A stretch of DNA of 64,000 nucleotides from Sapria himalayana (taxonomy: Eukaryota; Streptophyta; Magnoliopsida; Malpighiales; Rafflesiaceae), in NCBI GenBank assembly GCA_029783825.1, contig JAREIK010010392.1:1-64000 (forward strand). Reading direction: 5' to 3'. The position numbers were made by a program, and so were the translations under genes. A model generated the notes under the pieces. It was given only the letters and a program-made list of their open reading frames with translations. It did not search any database and had not been told where the DNA came from. Of the stretch, positions 50,831-61,537 are shown in pieces; position 1 is the stretch's first letter; each line of letters opens with the position of its first letter.

Positions 50831-51932
50831 GGAGTTCCCTATCTAAGGACAAAAAAGAGAAAAAATATAAGAATAGGATAATAAATACACAGGAGGTGAT
50901 TTTATAAAAATAAAATTCTAGAAAATACACTATAAATGTTGTGAATATCTTGTGTTTCTAGTTTGAAAATGCTGAATATATTTAGAGGAATAAAGATCAT
51001 GGAGACAAGGGTAAAGAGGGGTGGTTTCTACTTTAGTCTTGTGTTTTGGATATCTATGTTTTTCCTCTTCTTTGTTTGAGGTTTCCTTTTCATCTCTGAA
51101 AGGGATGAAAAAGAGAAATGGTAAGGTAAAGTAGTCTTGTTGTGCTTTGTGGTTGACGTGTATGCAGAAGGTAGTCAGATTAAGTATAATCAGAACATGG
51201 GGGAATAGAACCAACATAGAGTAGGTAGTAGAAGTGTAAGAGGGACAACAGCTCGTGGCAATGATTAGAGTGTTACGAGCATGGACACTCTATTTTGGCA
51301 GCGAGTCTGTGATCCTATTTATATATTGGGAGGCTGTTTGGCAGAAAGTGTCAGTCAGTTTGCTGGATTTATGTGTAATGTACATGCAAGTTTTTAAAGC
51401 TTGAGTCGGGCGGAGAAGAAGAGGAGGCTGCAGAGTCCAGCAGGAGAAAGAGAAGGGGGCACAGTGTGTCGGGTTGTAACATGTGTGTGGCGAGGGAGTG
51501 GGAGAGTTATTTGTAATATGGGTAGTGGGGCAGTGTGTGGGTGGAGCAAGGTTTGGTCATGGAAGTCTGTACTATAGGTTTTGGTCAGTTAGTTTGCAGG
51601 CAGTAGCTGGCTAAGCTTGAGCATGGGAGAATGGAGAATCTAAAGCTAGGCACGATGTTTAAAGATAGGAGCTCTAGTCTTTGCACACTTAGGATTTAAA
51701 GTAACGGCAAGATTGTATACCCCTAGGCCTGGTGGAAAAAGAACAAGGAAGAGATTGTCAGAAAATCTAACAAATTATAAATATCAAACAAGCAAAGGGA
51801 GAAGTTTGGTTTAGAAAGCTAAAAATGCGCTATTATGTTGTTATGTGCTTAATTGTATGTTGTTCTTTTTTGTTGGTTTTTATTTGAGACAGGGTGTAAG
51901 GGGGTAAAGGGTAGCATTAGTTTGTAATCAAA
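50831..51932 (+). other. LINE 4 3' UTR
   Basis: G/T-rich non-coding DNA, with GTGTGTGG-like patches around 51480-51545 and CATTAGTTTGTA just before the 3' box. No gene seen. Confidence 0.6.
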
Positions 51933-51982
51933 GTTATTCCTCCGCCAAAAGAGAGGGTGATAATAATAAAACTAATTTTTGC

Positions 51983-52276
51983 AAAAAAAAAAGAAGATGA
52001 TGATGAAGAAGAAGAGATGATGATGATGATGGAAGAAGGGGGAGGAAGAAGAAAAAAATAAGAAGAAAAAGAATAAGAAAAAAGAAGGAAGAAGAAGAAG
52101 ATGATGATGATGATGAAGGAAGAAGATGAAGAAGGAAGAAGATGAAGAAGAAGAAAATAAGAAGAAGAAGAAGAAGAAGAGAAGAAGAAGAAGAAGAAGA
52201 AGAAGAAGAAGAAGAGAAGAAGAAGAAGAGAAGAAGAAGAAGAAGAAGAAGGAAGAAGAAGAGAAGAAGAAGAAGA
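51983..52276 (+). repeat. GAA purine tract, tail of LINE 4
   Basis: GAA units with GATGAT patches, about 290 bp, directly after the LINE 4 3' end. Unlike the other tails it is followed by non-LINE DNA. Confidence 0.92.
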
Positions 52277-52852
52277 ACATAAAAAAACAAATAACATAAA
52301 ATCTAATTTATTTTATTTTTGGTTGTGAATTGTGAAATGTGGATGATGCTTGAAAGTTGAAATTAGAAGTTGAATATTTATTTTTTTATGTTCATTTTTC
52401 ATTCGATTTAAATATTTATTCATATTTAAGTTTTAGTTAATTAATATTTTTTTATTTCAATTTTAATATATAAATTCTAATATCTAATTCTAATAATTTA
52501 ATTAATACAAAATTAAAACAAATAACATAAAAAAAACTTTAAAACTTTTAAAAAATTGTAATTTACAATTTACATATTTTTAAATATTATTTAATTTATA
52601 ATTACATAAAAATTAAAAACAAATAAATTAAAAAAACTTTTTAAATTTTTTAAATCAGTCCATACGGGCATGCCCCGGCATAGTTAAAAATTGGCGATGC
52701 CAAAGGGTCGTTCCTGGCCTAACCAAAAGAAACCATGCTTGGCCAGGCACTGAATGGTACAGTAACCATGTCGTGCCTGGCCCAGTAGGGTAGCCCAGTT
52801 GGGTAGCCTAAAACTAGGATGGTGTAGCCAGACCTAGCCCATTTGACACCTC
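52277..52852. mobile_element. Non-LINE DNA with a possible hAT-type end
   Basis: AT-rich DNA (52290-52650), then a GC-richer stretch with GCCCCGGCATAG, GGCCAGGCACTG and a right edge of TAGCCCATTTGACACCTCTA. Its reverse complement, TAGAGGTGTCAAATGGGC, resembles a terminus seen in many plant hAT-type elements. No matching left terminus or transposase was found, so it may be a fragment or a non-autonomous copy. Confidence 0.4.
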
Positions 52853-53500
52853 TACTAGAAATAGAAGCAGGTTTGAGAATATTCCAATGAATCAATAATA
52901 TATTAGAAGAGATTAAAAAAGAATGTTCATTTATCCTTGCCTATAACTTGATAAGACTTAGAAACATAGGACTGATGAAAATAGGAAAAAGACATGGAGT
53001 CTCACAACGAGTGTAAGAAAATTGCTAGTTATTAAAATCACTAGCTGGAATATACCACCACAAGGTGGGTTAGTTTTTAACACCGATGGAAGGTTCAAGA
53101 GAGAAATGGGAGTGGCAGGCGACGGAGGAACAATAAGAAATGAGGAGGGTAGTGTATTGAGAGCTTTTGCAATGAGGGGAACAGCCTCCTCTGCTTTACA
53201 TTCATAGATAATGGCCTTGTATAAGGGGCTACAAATCTGTAAGGAAAATTCTTAAACATATAGGTACAAGTAAATTCAAGTTTACTGATGGATATAGTGA
53301 CAAACAAAATATAATTATGGAGAATTGAAGAGGATATTAGTGATAAAAAAAATTGCTAATATAATTAGAGGGAGAAATAATGCACATATTTAGTGAGGCA
53401 AATGTGCTGACAGACAAATTAGCAGAAGAAGGTGAGAGGAAAGGTTCGCAAAAATTTGATGGGAACAACATTTTGGATAAGTATAATATTTAATAAGATT
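52853..53500 (+). pseudogene. LINE 5 ORF2 remnant: RNase H
   Basis: GLVFNTDGRFKREMGVAG (53067) holds the first catalytic Asp motif. ASSALHS is followed by a stop where the catalytic Glu (HAE) is expected. IFSEANVLTDKLAEEG (about 53385) matches the C-terminal RNase H motif. The domain is the extra RNase H typical of some plant L1 elements and would degrade RNA of RNA:DNA hybrids; here it is interrupted. Confidence 0.78.
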
Positions 53501-54860
53501 AAATAAAATAGGATTTCAATACATTAGAAATCAAAAGAAAAAAGATTAAGAGCTAAATAAGTTGGGGGCGAGTTTTGCTTAAAAGAGTTTTTTATAGTTT
53601 ATTGAGTTTACTGATTTTTTTTGTAGCTTCTAGAAAATGTAGGTGAAGGTAAAGGCGCAGATCCATAGTCTACATGGTCTTGAGGAGAAACTACTTTGAG
53701 AATGACCTTAAAACCAGGATAAATGTGGCAATAAAATCTCGAGAGGTGAAACCACTCAGAAGGATGTGGAAATGAATTTAAAATGCTATGCTATAACTGT
53801 GTTGTTTCTCTTTTGCTTGTTTAGGTGTAAGGCTAAGCAAAAAAATTCAGCATGCGGGAAGAGGGAAAGTTCGGAGTAAAAGTTTAAGAATAGGAATGCT
53901 AGATCTAGCCCATGGAGATGTAGTGAGGGCATCATGAAATGGGAATAGGAGGCAAGTTCATGGAGCATACGCAACTCTTTGTGGCCATATGTCAGGAGCA
54001 TTTATAAATCTGTATTTTTTGTTTGTGGTCATGAGTATGTAACTTTGTGCTGGGCAGGGGCTAGAGAGAAAGTGAGTAGCTGAATAAATAGGCATGTAGA
54101 AGGATATTTGGCTTTTTTGCAGGATAGTTCAGTAGACAGATAAAGAGAATCAATTTAAAAGAACAGAGAGGGAGCAGTAGTGTGTTAATGTATGTTGGTT
54201 TTGTTTGAGTTCGTGTTATGTTGTGTGTGCAATATTTGTTGTGTTATGGATGTGTAAGAGTTTGTATGTCATGTTGGGTATATGAGTTATGTGTATTAAG
54301 TGTCTGTTAAATGTTTGTTAAGCCTTATATGTGTATGTAATGTGATGTGTGTAATGTGTCTGTTAAGTGTCTGCTATGCTGTCATGTATGTGCTTGTAAT
54401 GTAGTGTCTACTATGTTGTCATGTAACTGTTTGTAATGTAGTGATTGCTATGTGCGTGCGATGTAGGTCTATTAAATGTTAGTGGTAGATGGTGGCCAGG
54501 TAAGCTGCGAGAGGTTAGGGTGGACATGCACCAGGGTTCCTTGTAAATGCTACTGAAGAACTCAAAAGCAATGCAGGAGCTAATTGACACAAAGAAGCAA
54601 GGTCATGCAGAATAAGGAGGTCCACAAGCTCCATCATCAAAATAAAAAAGTGAACATCCAAATTTGAGTAGTAAGAGCAAAAAATGGAACTAATAGCCAT
54701 GGAAGAGGAAGAACCAGAACTAACATTGAAAAGTTATTTAAAAAGAAAGGTACAAGTTAGGAGTGCATGTGAAGTTTTTATGTATTTTTTGTTGTTGTAA
54801 ACTTACGACTTGAAAGGGATATAAAAGGGTAAAGGGTAGCAATTATAGAATGTAAACAAT
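53501..54860 (+). other. LINE 5 3' UTR
   Basis: Non-coding. T/G-rich stretch with repeated TGTGTAATGTGTCTGTTAAG-like words (54270-54480), an imperfect TGT-based repeat. No gene seen. Confidence 0.6.
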
Positions 54861-54909
54861 GACATTCCTCCACCAAAAGTGAGGGTTAAAATTAATAAAA
54901 GAAACTTTC

Positions 54910-56249
54910 CAAAAAAAAAGAATAAGAAGAATAAAAGAAATAAGATGAATAAGAAGAATGAGAAGAATAAGACAAATAAGAAGAATAAGAAGTATAAAAA
55001 AATAATAAGAATAGAAAACTAAGAAGAATAAGAAGAATAAAAAGAATAAAAGAATATGAAGAATAAGAAGAATAAGAAAAAAAGCAAGAATAATAAGAAT
55101 GAAAAATTAAGAAGAATAAGAAGAATAATAAAATAAGAAGAATAGAAGAATGAGAAGAATAGAAGAATAATAGAATAAGAAAAAAAATAAGAAGAATAAG
55201 AAGAATAAAAAGAATAAGAAGAATAAGAATAAGATGAAATAAGAAGAATAAGAAGAATAATAAAAATGAGAAGTAAAAAAATGAATACGAAAAATAACAC
55301 GAATAAGAAGAATAATAAAAATAATAAGAAGAATAATAAGAAAAAGAAGAATAAGAAGAAAAGAATAATAAGATGAATAAGAAAATAAGAAAAATAAGAA
55401 GAATAAGAAGAATAAGAAGAATAATAAGAAAAAGAAGAAAAAAAATTAATAAAAAAAATAACAGAAATAAGAAGAATAACACGAATAAGAAGAATATGAA
55501 CAATAAGAAGAATAAGATGAATAAGAATAATAAGAATAATAAGAATAATAAGAAAAATATATATAATAAGAAGAATAAGAAAAATTAGAAGAATTAAAAG
55601 AATAAGAAGAATAAGAAGAATAAAAAGAATAAGAAGAATAAGAAGAAAAATGAGAATAATAAGAATAATAAGAATAAGAAGAAAAAGAAGAATAAGAAGA
55701 ATAGGAAAAATAAGAAGAATAAGACAAATAAGAATAAAAAAAAAATAAAAAGAAAAGAAGAAAAGAAGTATCAGAAGAATATGAAGAATTAGAAGAAAGA
55801 AAAATATGAAAAATCAGAAGTATAAGAAGAATAAGAAGAATAATAAAGAAAAATAAGAATAAGAAGAATAATAAAAATAATAAGAATATGAAGAAAACGA
55901 AGAATGAAAAGAATTTGAAGAATAAAAGAATAATAAAAAAAGAAAGAATAAAAGAATAAGAAGGATAAGAAGAATAAGAAGAATAAGAAGAATAAGAAGA
56001 ATAAGAAGAATAAAAGTAAAAAGAAGAAGAATAATAATAATAATATAATAATAATAAAAAGAATAATAAGAATAAGAAGAATTAGAAGAATTAGAAGAAT
56101 TAGAAGAATAAGAAGAATAAGAAGAATAAGAAGAATAAGAAGAATAAGAAGAATAAGAAGAATAATAAGAATAAGAAGAATAAGAAAAATAAGAAAAATA
56201 AGAAAATAAGAAAATAAGAAGAGTAATAAGAATAAGAAAAATAAGAATA
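54910..56249 (+). repeat. 1.3-kb AAGAAT-type tract, tail of LINE 5
   Basis: Units of AAGAATAAG (AAG alternating with AAT), with local AAT and AAAAAT runs. It ends at the LINE 6 start. Compared with LINEs 2-4 the dominant unit has changed from GAA/GAG to AAG-AAT. Frames such as 54892-55503 minus are artefacts. Confidence 0.95.
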
Positions 56250-56303
56250 AATTGATTAAAGAAGATTAAGATTGATGTTTTGTTGAAGAAGAAGCAGAAG
56301 ACA

Positions 56304-56474
56304 ATGGATTTCTTAGTTAATAAGAAATCATTTTCGGATTTTGTTAAGAGGACCGCGCCTCCTTCGTCTTCCTCGGACACTCAAGAAAAAAAAATATCGA
56401 GGAACCCTCGATATTTTTTTCTGCCGAAGACCTTCGAATGCTCTCTGAACCTCACAACACACACTTGTGGGTAA
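56304..56474 (+). pseudogene. LINE 6 ORF1 N-terminal segment (frameshifted)
   Basis: ATG at 56304 gives MDFLVNKKSFSDFVKRTAPP, which parallels LINE 3 from 22093. After SSSSDTQE a run of nine A shifts the frame, and the reading stops at 56472. A second shift near 56464 leads into the ORF1 body at 56467. The start is supported by conservation of NKKSF in both copies. Confidence 0.7.
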
Positions 56475-57345
56475 ATTCTCGCATGGTAGACCTCGTATTG
56501 ATGATATTCGCTCCTTCTTTGAAGCTTTGAAGCTCAAAGCTTTGATTAAAATCGGGCTTATAGAAGATAAACACGTGCTGATACAACTACATTCCGAAGA
56601 GGATTTCCATCGTCTATGGTTGAAAGGCGTCTGGTATATCATGGGTTATCCCATGAGAATGTTCAGATGGACCCCTAACTTCACGACGAAGGAAGAATCC
56701 TCCTTGGCCCCGGTATGGCTGCTGTTTCCCATGCTTCCGATTCATCTATTTGATAAGTATGCTTTATACCGTATTGCTTGTTTGCTTGGCTCTCCTCTTC
56801 TTCTTGATGGTGCTACTGCAACACTCTCTAGACCGAGTGTTGCACGTGTTTGTGTTGAGCTGGACTTACAGAAACCATTACCCAATCGTATCTGGATTGG
56901 AACTATAGATGGAGGGGGATTTTGGCAACAAATCATTCCAGAATACCTCCCTCCATTCTGCTCTTGCTGCAAAAAGATGGGTCATGGTTTAGAAGCATGT
57001 TTAGTGAACAAGAAAAGAACAGATGATAAGCTAAAACAAGAGGAAAGAAAAATGGCAGTAGGTAGAAGAGGAGATTTGATTAGATATCAAATAAAACCAC
57101 AGAATTCACACACTGCTCAATTAGAAATTCAGAATGGTAAGGTAGAAGAACTAAAATTAATTGAATATAACAAACCGAATATAGAAGATGAAAGGGCAGA
57201 AATAGAAGAGAGTAAGAGGAGGGAGTTGATTAGAAAAATTTCAGAATTAAATAAAAGAACTAGAGTTCAAATGAAAACTAAATTCCAAAAAAATAAAAGC
57301 TGGGCTGTCCTTGCTGAAGAGGACTCGAGGAAGAATTTGAAATAA
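56467..57345 (+). CDS. LINE 6 ORF1 body: DUF4283-like domain plus zinc knuckle
   Basis: 292 codons. Residues about 1-150 form a DUF4283-like domain (GKFSHGRPRIDDIRSFFEAL, KHVLIQLHSEEDFHRLWLKG, VWYIMGYPMRMFRWTPNF). The zinc knuckle is at residues 165-178 (CSCCKKMGHGLEAC; C-X2-C-X4-H-X4-C). A Lys/Glu-rich tail follows to residue 292. Family role: binds LINE RNA to form the retrotransposition particle. The annotated start is not the native one; the real N-terminus is the frameshifted piece at 56304. A further shift at about 57340 separates the C-terminus. Confidence 0.82.
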   Translation: MGKFSHGRPRIDDIRSFFEALKLKALIKIGLIEDKHVLIQLHSEEDFHRLWLKGVWYIMGYPMRMFRWTPNFTTKEESSLAPVWLLFPMLPIHLFDKYALYRIACLLGSPLLLDGATATLSRPSVARVCVELDLQKPLPNRIWIGTIDGGGFWQQIIPEYLPPFCSCCKKMGHGLEACLVNKKRTDDKLKQEERKMAVGRRGDLIRYQIKPQNSHTAQLEIQNGKVEELKLIEYNKPNIEDERAEIEESKRRELIRKISELNKRTRVQMKTKFQKNKSWAVLAEEDSRKNLK

Positions 57346-57350
57346 AAAGT

Positions 57351-57637
57351 TTGACCTCCCTCTATACGGATGTGGAGGAAAATGAGCTAAAGCAAAGAAC
57401 AACTAAAGATGATATAAATATAGAAAATTCTAAAACAAAACAAAAAATGGGAAATAAAGATTGGGCAATTGAGGAGTTAAAAATAATGGCTATCCAAGTA
57501 AATAGAGAATGGAAAGTGGAGAAAGGAGGAGAATTAAGCTCACTTAAAAAACCAAGGAAAATGAAAAAAACTTAAATAAAATATATGAGACCAAATACAC
57601 TACTAGAGCGCAAGCTAAATCCATAAAGAATGTATAA
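57351..57637 (+). pseudogene. LINE 6 ORF1 C-terminal segment
   Basis: Read in a second frame to 57575 (TKDDINIEN, KMGNKDWAIEELKIMAIQV, KGGELSSLKKPRKMKK). One more shift leads to the conserved end (TRAQAKSIKNV) stopping at TAA 57635-57637. LINEs 3 and 4 share the same ending, which shows that this segment belongs to ORF1. Confidence 0.75.
57630..57637 (+). promoter_or_regulatory. ORF1 stop / ORF2 start overlap (ATGTATAA)
   Basis: ORF2 ATG (57630) lies within the last sense codons of ORF1 and ORF1 stops at 57637, an 8-nt overlap. LINE 3 (23437-23444, ATGTATAA) and LINE 4 (46993-47000, ATGAATAG) have the same geometry. This suggests coupled translation by termination-reinitiation. Confidence 0.7.
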
Positions 57638-59801
57638 TTACATTTATTGGAATATAAGGGGAATTGCAAACTCCCCTTCAAGGAATAGATTGAAAAAACT
57701 AATATACATGCATAAAATTAATCTTGTTTTAATAGCTGAACCGATGGTGGAAAAAACTCAACTAGAATACTATAAAACTATTTTAGGATTTAATCATGGT
57801 TACTCTAATAATAACGGTAAAATCTGGATATTGTGGAAAAATAATTTAGACATAAAAATATTAAAAGATACTAATCAATTAATAAACCTGAGTCTAAGTC
57901 AAAATGAAAATGAAATAATAACGATAGTTTATGCCAAAAATAAAAAAGAGGAGAGAAAAGAATTATGGGAGGAAATGAGAAAAACTGCCTTGGAAAATAA
58001 GCCCTGGATAATAGGTGGAGACTTCAATACGATTAGAAATTTTAATGAAAAGAAGGGTGGTAGATCACCAAATAAGAGAGGGATGGCTCAATTTAATGAC
58101 ACAATAAATAATACTAATCTAATAGAAGCCAAATTTAATGGCTCATCTTTCACATGGTGCAATAACTGGAAAAAGAAGGGCACAATATGGGCTAGATTAG
58201 ACAGGGTCTTATTTAACCTTAAATGGTTAGAACAGTTTGGCTCTACAGAGGTTAATCATTTAAATAGAACCTGCTCTGATCACAGTCCATTATTGATTTC
58301 TGTTAAAAGAATAATTTACACAGGAGGTTCCTTTAAATTTCAAAATTCTTGGTGTTTACATCATGAATTCTTGAATAAGATAAAGGACTCCTGGAATCTT
58401 GAGGTTTCAGGAAATCCGATTCAAATTCTAAATAATAAATTGAGTAGACTAAAGGTTGAATTAAAAAAATGGAATAATGAAACATTTGGAAATATAATTA
58501 AAAATATAAAAGATGCAGAAGAGTTAGTACTAAAAAGTGAATTAGAATTTGAAATAGACCAAAGTATAATCAATAGAAGAACTCTTAGCAAGGCACAAGC
58601 GGAATTAAAATTAAAACTGTTAATGGAAGAAGCTTTCTGGAAACAAAAAGCGAAAATTAAATGGTTGAAAGAAGGAGATAAAAACACAAAATTTTTTCAA
58701 AAAGTGGCTAAACTAAAATATCAAAAACATAGAATTAGGGGAATAAAAAACAATGAAAATGTATGGCTTGAAAAAGACTTAGATATACAAAATTACTTTA
58801 CAAAGTTTTTTGAGAATCACTTAGGTGGAATAAGAGAGCTAAAAGGTAACACACTTATACAAAACATTGAGAATAAAATTTCTTCAGATGATAATAATAT
58901 GCTAACAAAATTCCCTGAAGAAGAAGAAATTAGAAATGCAATTTTTAGTATGAATAAAGACAGTGCAGCTGGCCCAGATGGTTGGAACAATTGCTTCTTT
59001 CAGGTTTGCTGGGAAATAATAAAAAAAGATTTAGAAAAAGCCATAAATAGTATATTCTGTGGAGCTGATATAGGTAAGAAATGGGGTAGTTTTCATTTAA
59101 TTCTCATTCCGAAAGTGGAAAATCCACAGAAAGGAGAGGACTTTAGGCCAATTAGTCTTTGTAATTCAATATATAAAATTTTAGCCAAAATTCTACAAAA
59201 TAGATTAGCATTGCTATTACCAAAAATTATTTCTGAAGAACAAACTGGTTTTATGAAAAATAGATTGATTATGGATAATATCTGCTTGGCAAAAGAAATG
59301 TGCAGAGAAATAGGTACTAAAACAAGAGGTAATAATGTATTAATTAAGCTAGATCTTTCCAAAGCATTTGATAGAGTTGAATGGAGTATTCTCTGTTCAA
59401 CGATGAGAAAAATGGGTTTCTCTGAGACATGGATAGATCTGATTTACAGATGTATATCAAACACATGGGCTAGAATTATAACAAATGGGAAAGTAGGAAA
59501 GGAAATAAAGCCAGTTAGAGGTTTAAGACAAGGTGACCCGCTATCGCCATCACTATTTAACATTTATCTAGAACTCTTGATAGTTAATCTTAAAAATAAA
59601 ATGTTAAATGGTCTTATAGGTACTTTTAGACAGCCAAAAAACACCCCTCTTGTAAGTTGTTTAGCATATGCAGATGATGTAATGATATTCACTAATGGAT
59701 GCGGTAAATCATTAAGTAATCTGATAGATTTATTAAAATGCATGGAGGAAGAAACAGGTCAAAAATTAAACAAAAGAAAATGTCAATATATTATCTTATA
59801 A
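57630..59801 (+). CDS. LINE 6 ORF2: endonuclease and reverse transcriptase (C-terminus cut by frameshift)
   Basis: 723 codons open. The apurinic-like endonuclease covers residues 1-225 with WNIRG (7-11), Glu37 in AEPM, GGDFN (129-133), RLDRVL (189-194) and SDHSP (216-220). RT covers about residues 400-720 with GPDGW near 448, FRPISLCNSIYKILAKIL, DLSKAFDRVEW (catalytic Asp in AFDRV, about 581), GLRQGDPLSPSLFNIYLELL and YADD at 680-683. The endonuclease nicks target DNA and RT copies the LINE RNA from the nick (established for L1). All visible catalytic residues are present. The frame ends at 59801 by a frameshift; the zf-RVT and RNase H parts continue in other frames. Confidence 0.92.
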   Translation: MYNYIYWNIRGIANSPSRNRLKKLIYMHKINLVLIAEPMVEKTQLEYYKTILGFNHGYSNNNGKIWILWKNNLDIKILKDTNQLINLSLSQNENEIITIVYAKNKKEERKELWEEMRKTALENKPWIIGGDFNTIRNFNEKKGGRSPNKRGMAQFNDTINNTNLIEAKFNGSSFTWCNNWKKKGTIWARLDRVLFNLKWLEQFGSTEVNHLNRTCSDHSPLLISVKRIIYTGGSFKFQNSWCLHHEFLNKIKDSWNLEVSGNPIQILNNKLSRLKVELKKWNNETFGNIIKNIKDAEELVLKSELEFEIDQSIINRRTLSKAQAELKLKLLMEEAFWKQKAKIKWLKEGDKNTKFFQKVAKLKYQKHRIRGIKNNENVWLEKDLDIQNYFTKFFENHLGGIRELKGNTLIQNIENKISSDDNNMLTKFPEEEEIRNAIFSMNKDSAAGPDGWNNCFFQVCWEIIKKDLEKAINSIFCGADIGKKWGSFHLILIPKVENPQKGEDFRPISLCNSIYKILAKILQNRLALLLPKIISEEQTGFMKNRLIMDNICLAKEMCREIGTKTRGNNVLIKLDLSKAFDRVEWSILCSTMRKMGFSETWIDLIYRCISNTWARIITNGKVGKEIKPVRGLRQGDPLSPSLFNIYLELLIVNLKNKMLNGLIGTFRQPKNTPLVSCLAYADDVMIFTNGCGKSLSNLIDLLKCMEEETGQKLNKRKCQYIIL

Positions 59802-60990
59802 AGCCCCAACTGCATTATCACATAGAATTAAAAATATCACAGGTTTCTCTCACAAAAAAGGAGAAATGATTTATTTAGGTTGCCCGATTTATGAAGGAAA
59901 GTTCAAGATAGAATACTTAGCGCTTCTAATAAATAAATTAAAAAAAAAATTGCAGGATGGAAAGTAGAATATCTAAGTATGGGGGGAGAATAACTCTTAT
60001 AAAATATGTTTTAGAAAGTTTAATAATGCATAATATTATGATCACGCAGCCTTCAATCAAATTTATAAAAGAAATTGAAAAAGAATTAGCCAATTTTTTG
60101 TGGGGTAAAAAAGAGGGTAAACACAAACTTCATTGGAAAAAATGGAGAGATTTATGTTATCCTTTCCAAGAAGCTGGTTTAGGCTTTGTCAACATCATTG
60201 ACTTAGCCAAAGCAGGGGCTAGCAAGAGATGGTGGAATTTAAAAGAAAATGAAAGTTTATGGTCTAAATTTATGCGGGCAAAGTACTGCATAAAGGATGA
60301 CATTAATAAAATAAAAAATAAAAGTAGGAGTTCACAGGTTTGGAATCAAATGCTTAAACAAAGAGATTTAGTTGAAAATTACTCTAAACAGACGAAAAAA
60401 GGATGGAGATGGACCTTATCTCCGGAGGGCACATTTTCGCTTAAAACAGTGAAAAATGTCTTAAGAAAAAAGAAAAAAGAACAAATATTATTTAAATGGG
60501 CTTGGAATAATGACAATCCACAAAAAATTAAAACTTTTATGTGGAAAGTTTTATCTAATATTATCCCAATTGATAATAATTTAAAGCAGAAAGGATTCAG
60601 CTAGTTTCTAGATGTGAATGTTGCTTAAATGAGATCGAAACATTAGATCACCTCTTTTCAGAAGGGAAAGTAGCTGCAGAAATATGGAAAAGATTAGCAT
60701 CAGAAATGCAGATAAAATATGAACATCTCCCTCTAAATTGTAGGTTTAAAAAATGGTGTAACTCAAATGTTCCTAGCATGGCACAGAAATGGATTAAAAG
60801 TAATGTTCCACCAATAGTCATTTGGTGCATTTGGAAAGCTAGGAATAAAAGTAGATTCGAAGGGTATAATATGATGGTGGAAGATATCTGGAAAGAAATA
60901 AAAGAGGAAACAAGAAAAATTTCAGAGATATGCCCTATAAAACACAAGGTTCAAAGATGGATAAGGATACCTTACAGTTTTGGAACCTAA
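59802..60990 (+). pseudogene. LINE 6 ORF2 continuation: RT thumb and zf-RVT region
   Basis: After the frameshift, HRIKNITGFSHKKGEMIYLG is read near 59819. Another shift in an A run near 59945 leads to a 215-codon frame (59957-60604: GRITLIKYVLESLIMHNIM, GWRWTLSPEGTFSLKTVKN, FKWAWNNDNPQKIKTFMWKV). A shift near 60600 leads to SRCECCLNEIETLDHLFSEG and VIWCIWKARNKSRFEGYN up to 60990. The Cys/His motif is of the zf-RVT type found in plant L1 ORF2. Each break is a single-site shift; no large deletion is visible. Confidence 0.82.
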
Positions 60991-61047
60991 AAGAAAAACC
61001 ACTTAAGCAGTTTAAAACAATTAGCATAAAATGGGAAAAACCAAGAG

Positions 61048-61537
61048 GTGTTTACTTTAAATACAGATGGTAGTTTCGATAGAGATATGGGGGAAGCTGG
61101 AGGAGGGGGAGCAATTAGAAACTCGGAGGGGAAGTTAATTTTAGCTTTCACTAGAAGATTGCAAGCATCGTCGGCTTTACATGCCGAGATATTAGCACTA
61201 AAAGAAGGAATAAGAATATGTAAAAACTTAGATATCAAGAATGTAGATATTCAAATTGATTCAAAAATAGTTGTAAATCTAATTAAAATAGTCAATTATG
61301 TGGAAATATGAAAATGAGATAGAAGAAATTCTACATGATATAAATTCATTAGATTTCACTATAAAACACATCTTCAGAGAAGCTAACGCTTTGGCTGATG
61401 CATTATCTAAAGATGGTAGGAAGAGAGGAGATCACGAGTATAAAGAAGATAATTTACCAAAAAAGTATTTTGGTATTATTAAATTAGATAGCAAGGATTT
61501 CCCTTATATTAGAAAAATTAAAAATAATAATTTTTAG
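61048..61537 (+). pseudogene. LINE 6 RNase H domain (two frames)
   Basis: FTLNTDGSFDRDMGEAGGGG (61050) gives the first catalytic Asp, ALHAEILALKEGIRIC the Glu and VDIQIDSKIVVNLI the second Asp. A shift near 61300 leads to the C-terminal motif HIFREANALADALSKDG (61367-61417), ending at 61537. All four acidic positions of an RNase H fold are present across the two frames. This domain is an acquisition known in some plant L1 elements. It also occurs, degraded, in LINEs 2-5. Confidence 0.82.

Larger units (their letters stand above)
45411..51982 (+). mobile_element. LINE 4, full-length but degenerate L1-type retrotransposon
   Basis: 5' UTR with TTAGAGAGAGAAAG (45443) and ATTCTAGAGAGAGAAAGC (45463), ORF1 from 45518, an ORF2 relic, a 3' UTR of about 1.1 kb and the 3' box at 51933 (TTATTCCTCCGCCAAAAGAG). 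Gene order equals LINE 6, but the protein words are more distant than those between LINEs 3 and 6, suggesting another subfamily. Many stops; inactive. Confidence 0.88.
52853..54909 (+). mobile_element. LINE 5, 5'-truncated
   Basis: Starts within ORF2 at the motif read as RNRSRFE (52857), carries a broken RNase H, a ~1.4-kb 3' UTR and the 3' box at 54861 (CATTCCTCCACCAAAAGTGAGG from 54863, in which the CCTC and GAGG arms are kept). The tail is AAGAAT-type. Dead copy. Confidence 0.82.

Noticed and set aside
54892..56380. Tyr/Ser/Phe/Leu frames on the minus strand over the LINE 5 tail, and similar ones at 63123-63713
   Set aside because: Generated by AAGAAT repeats; not genes.
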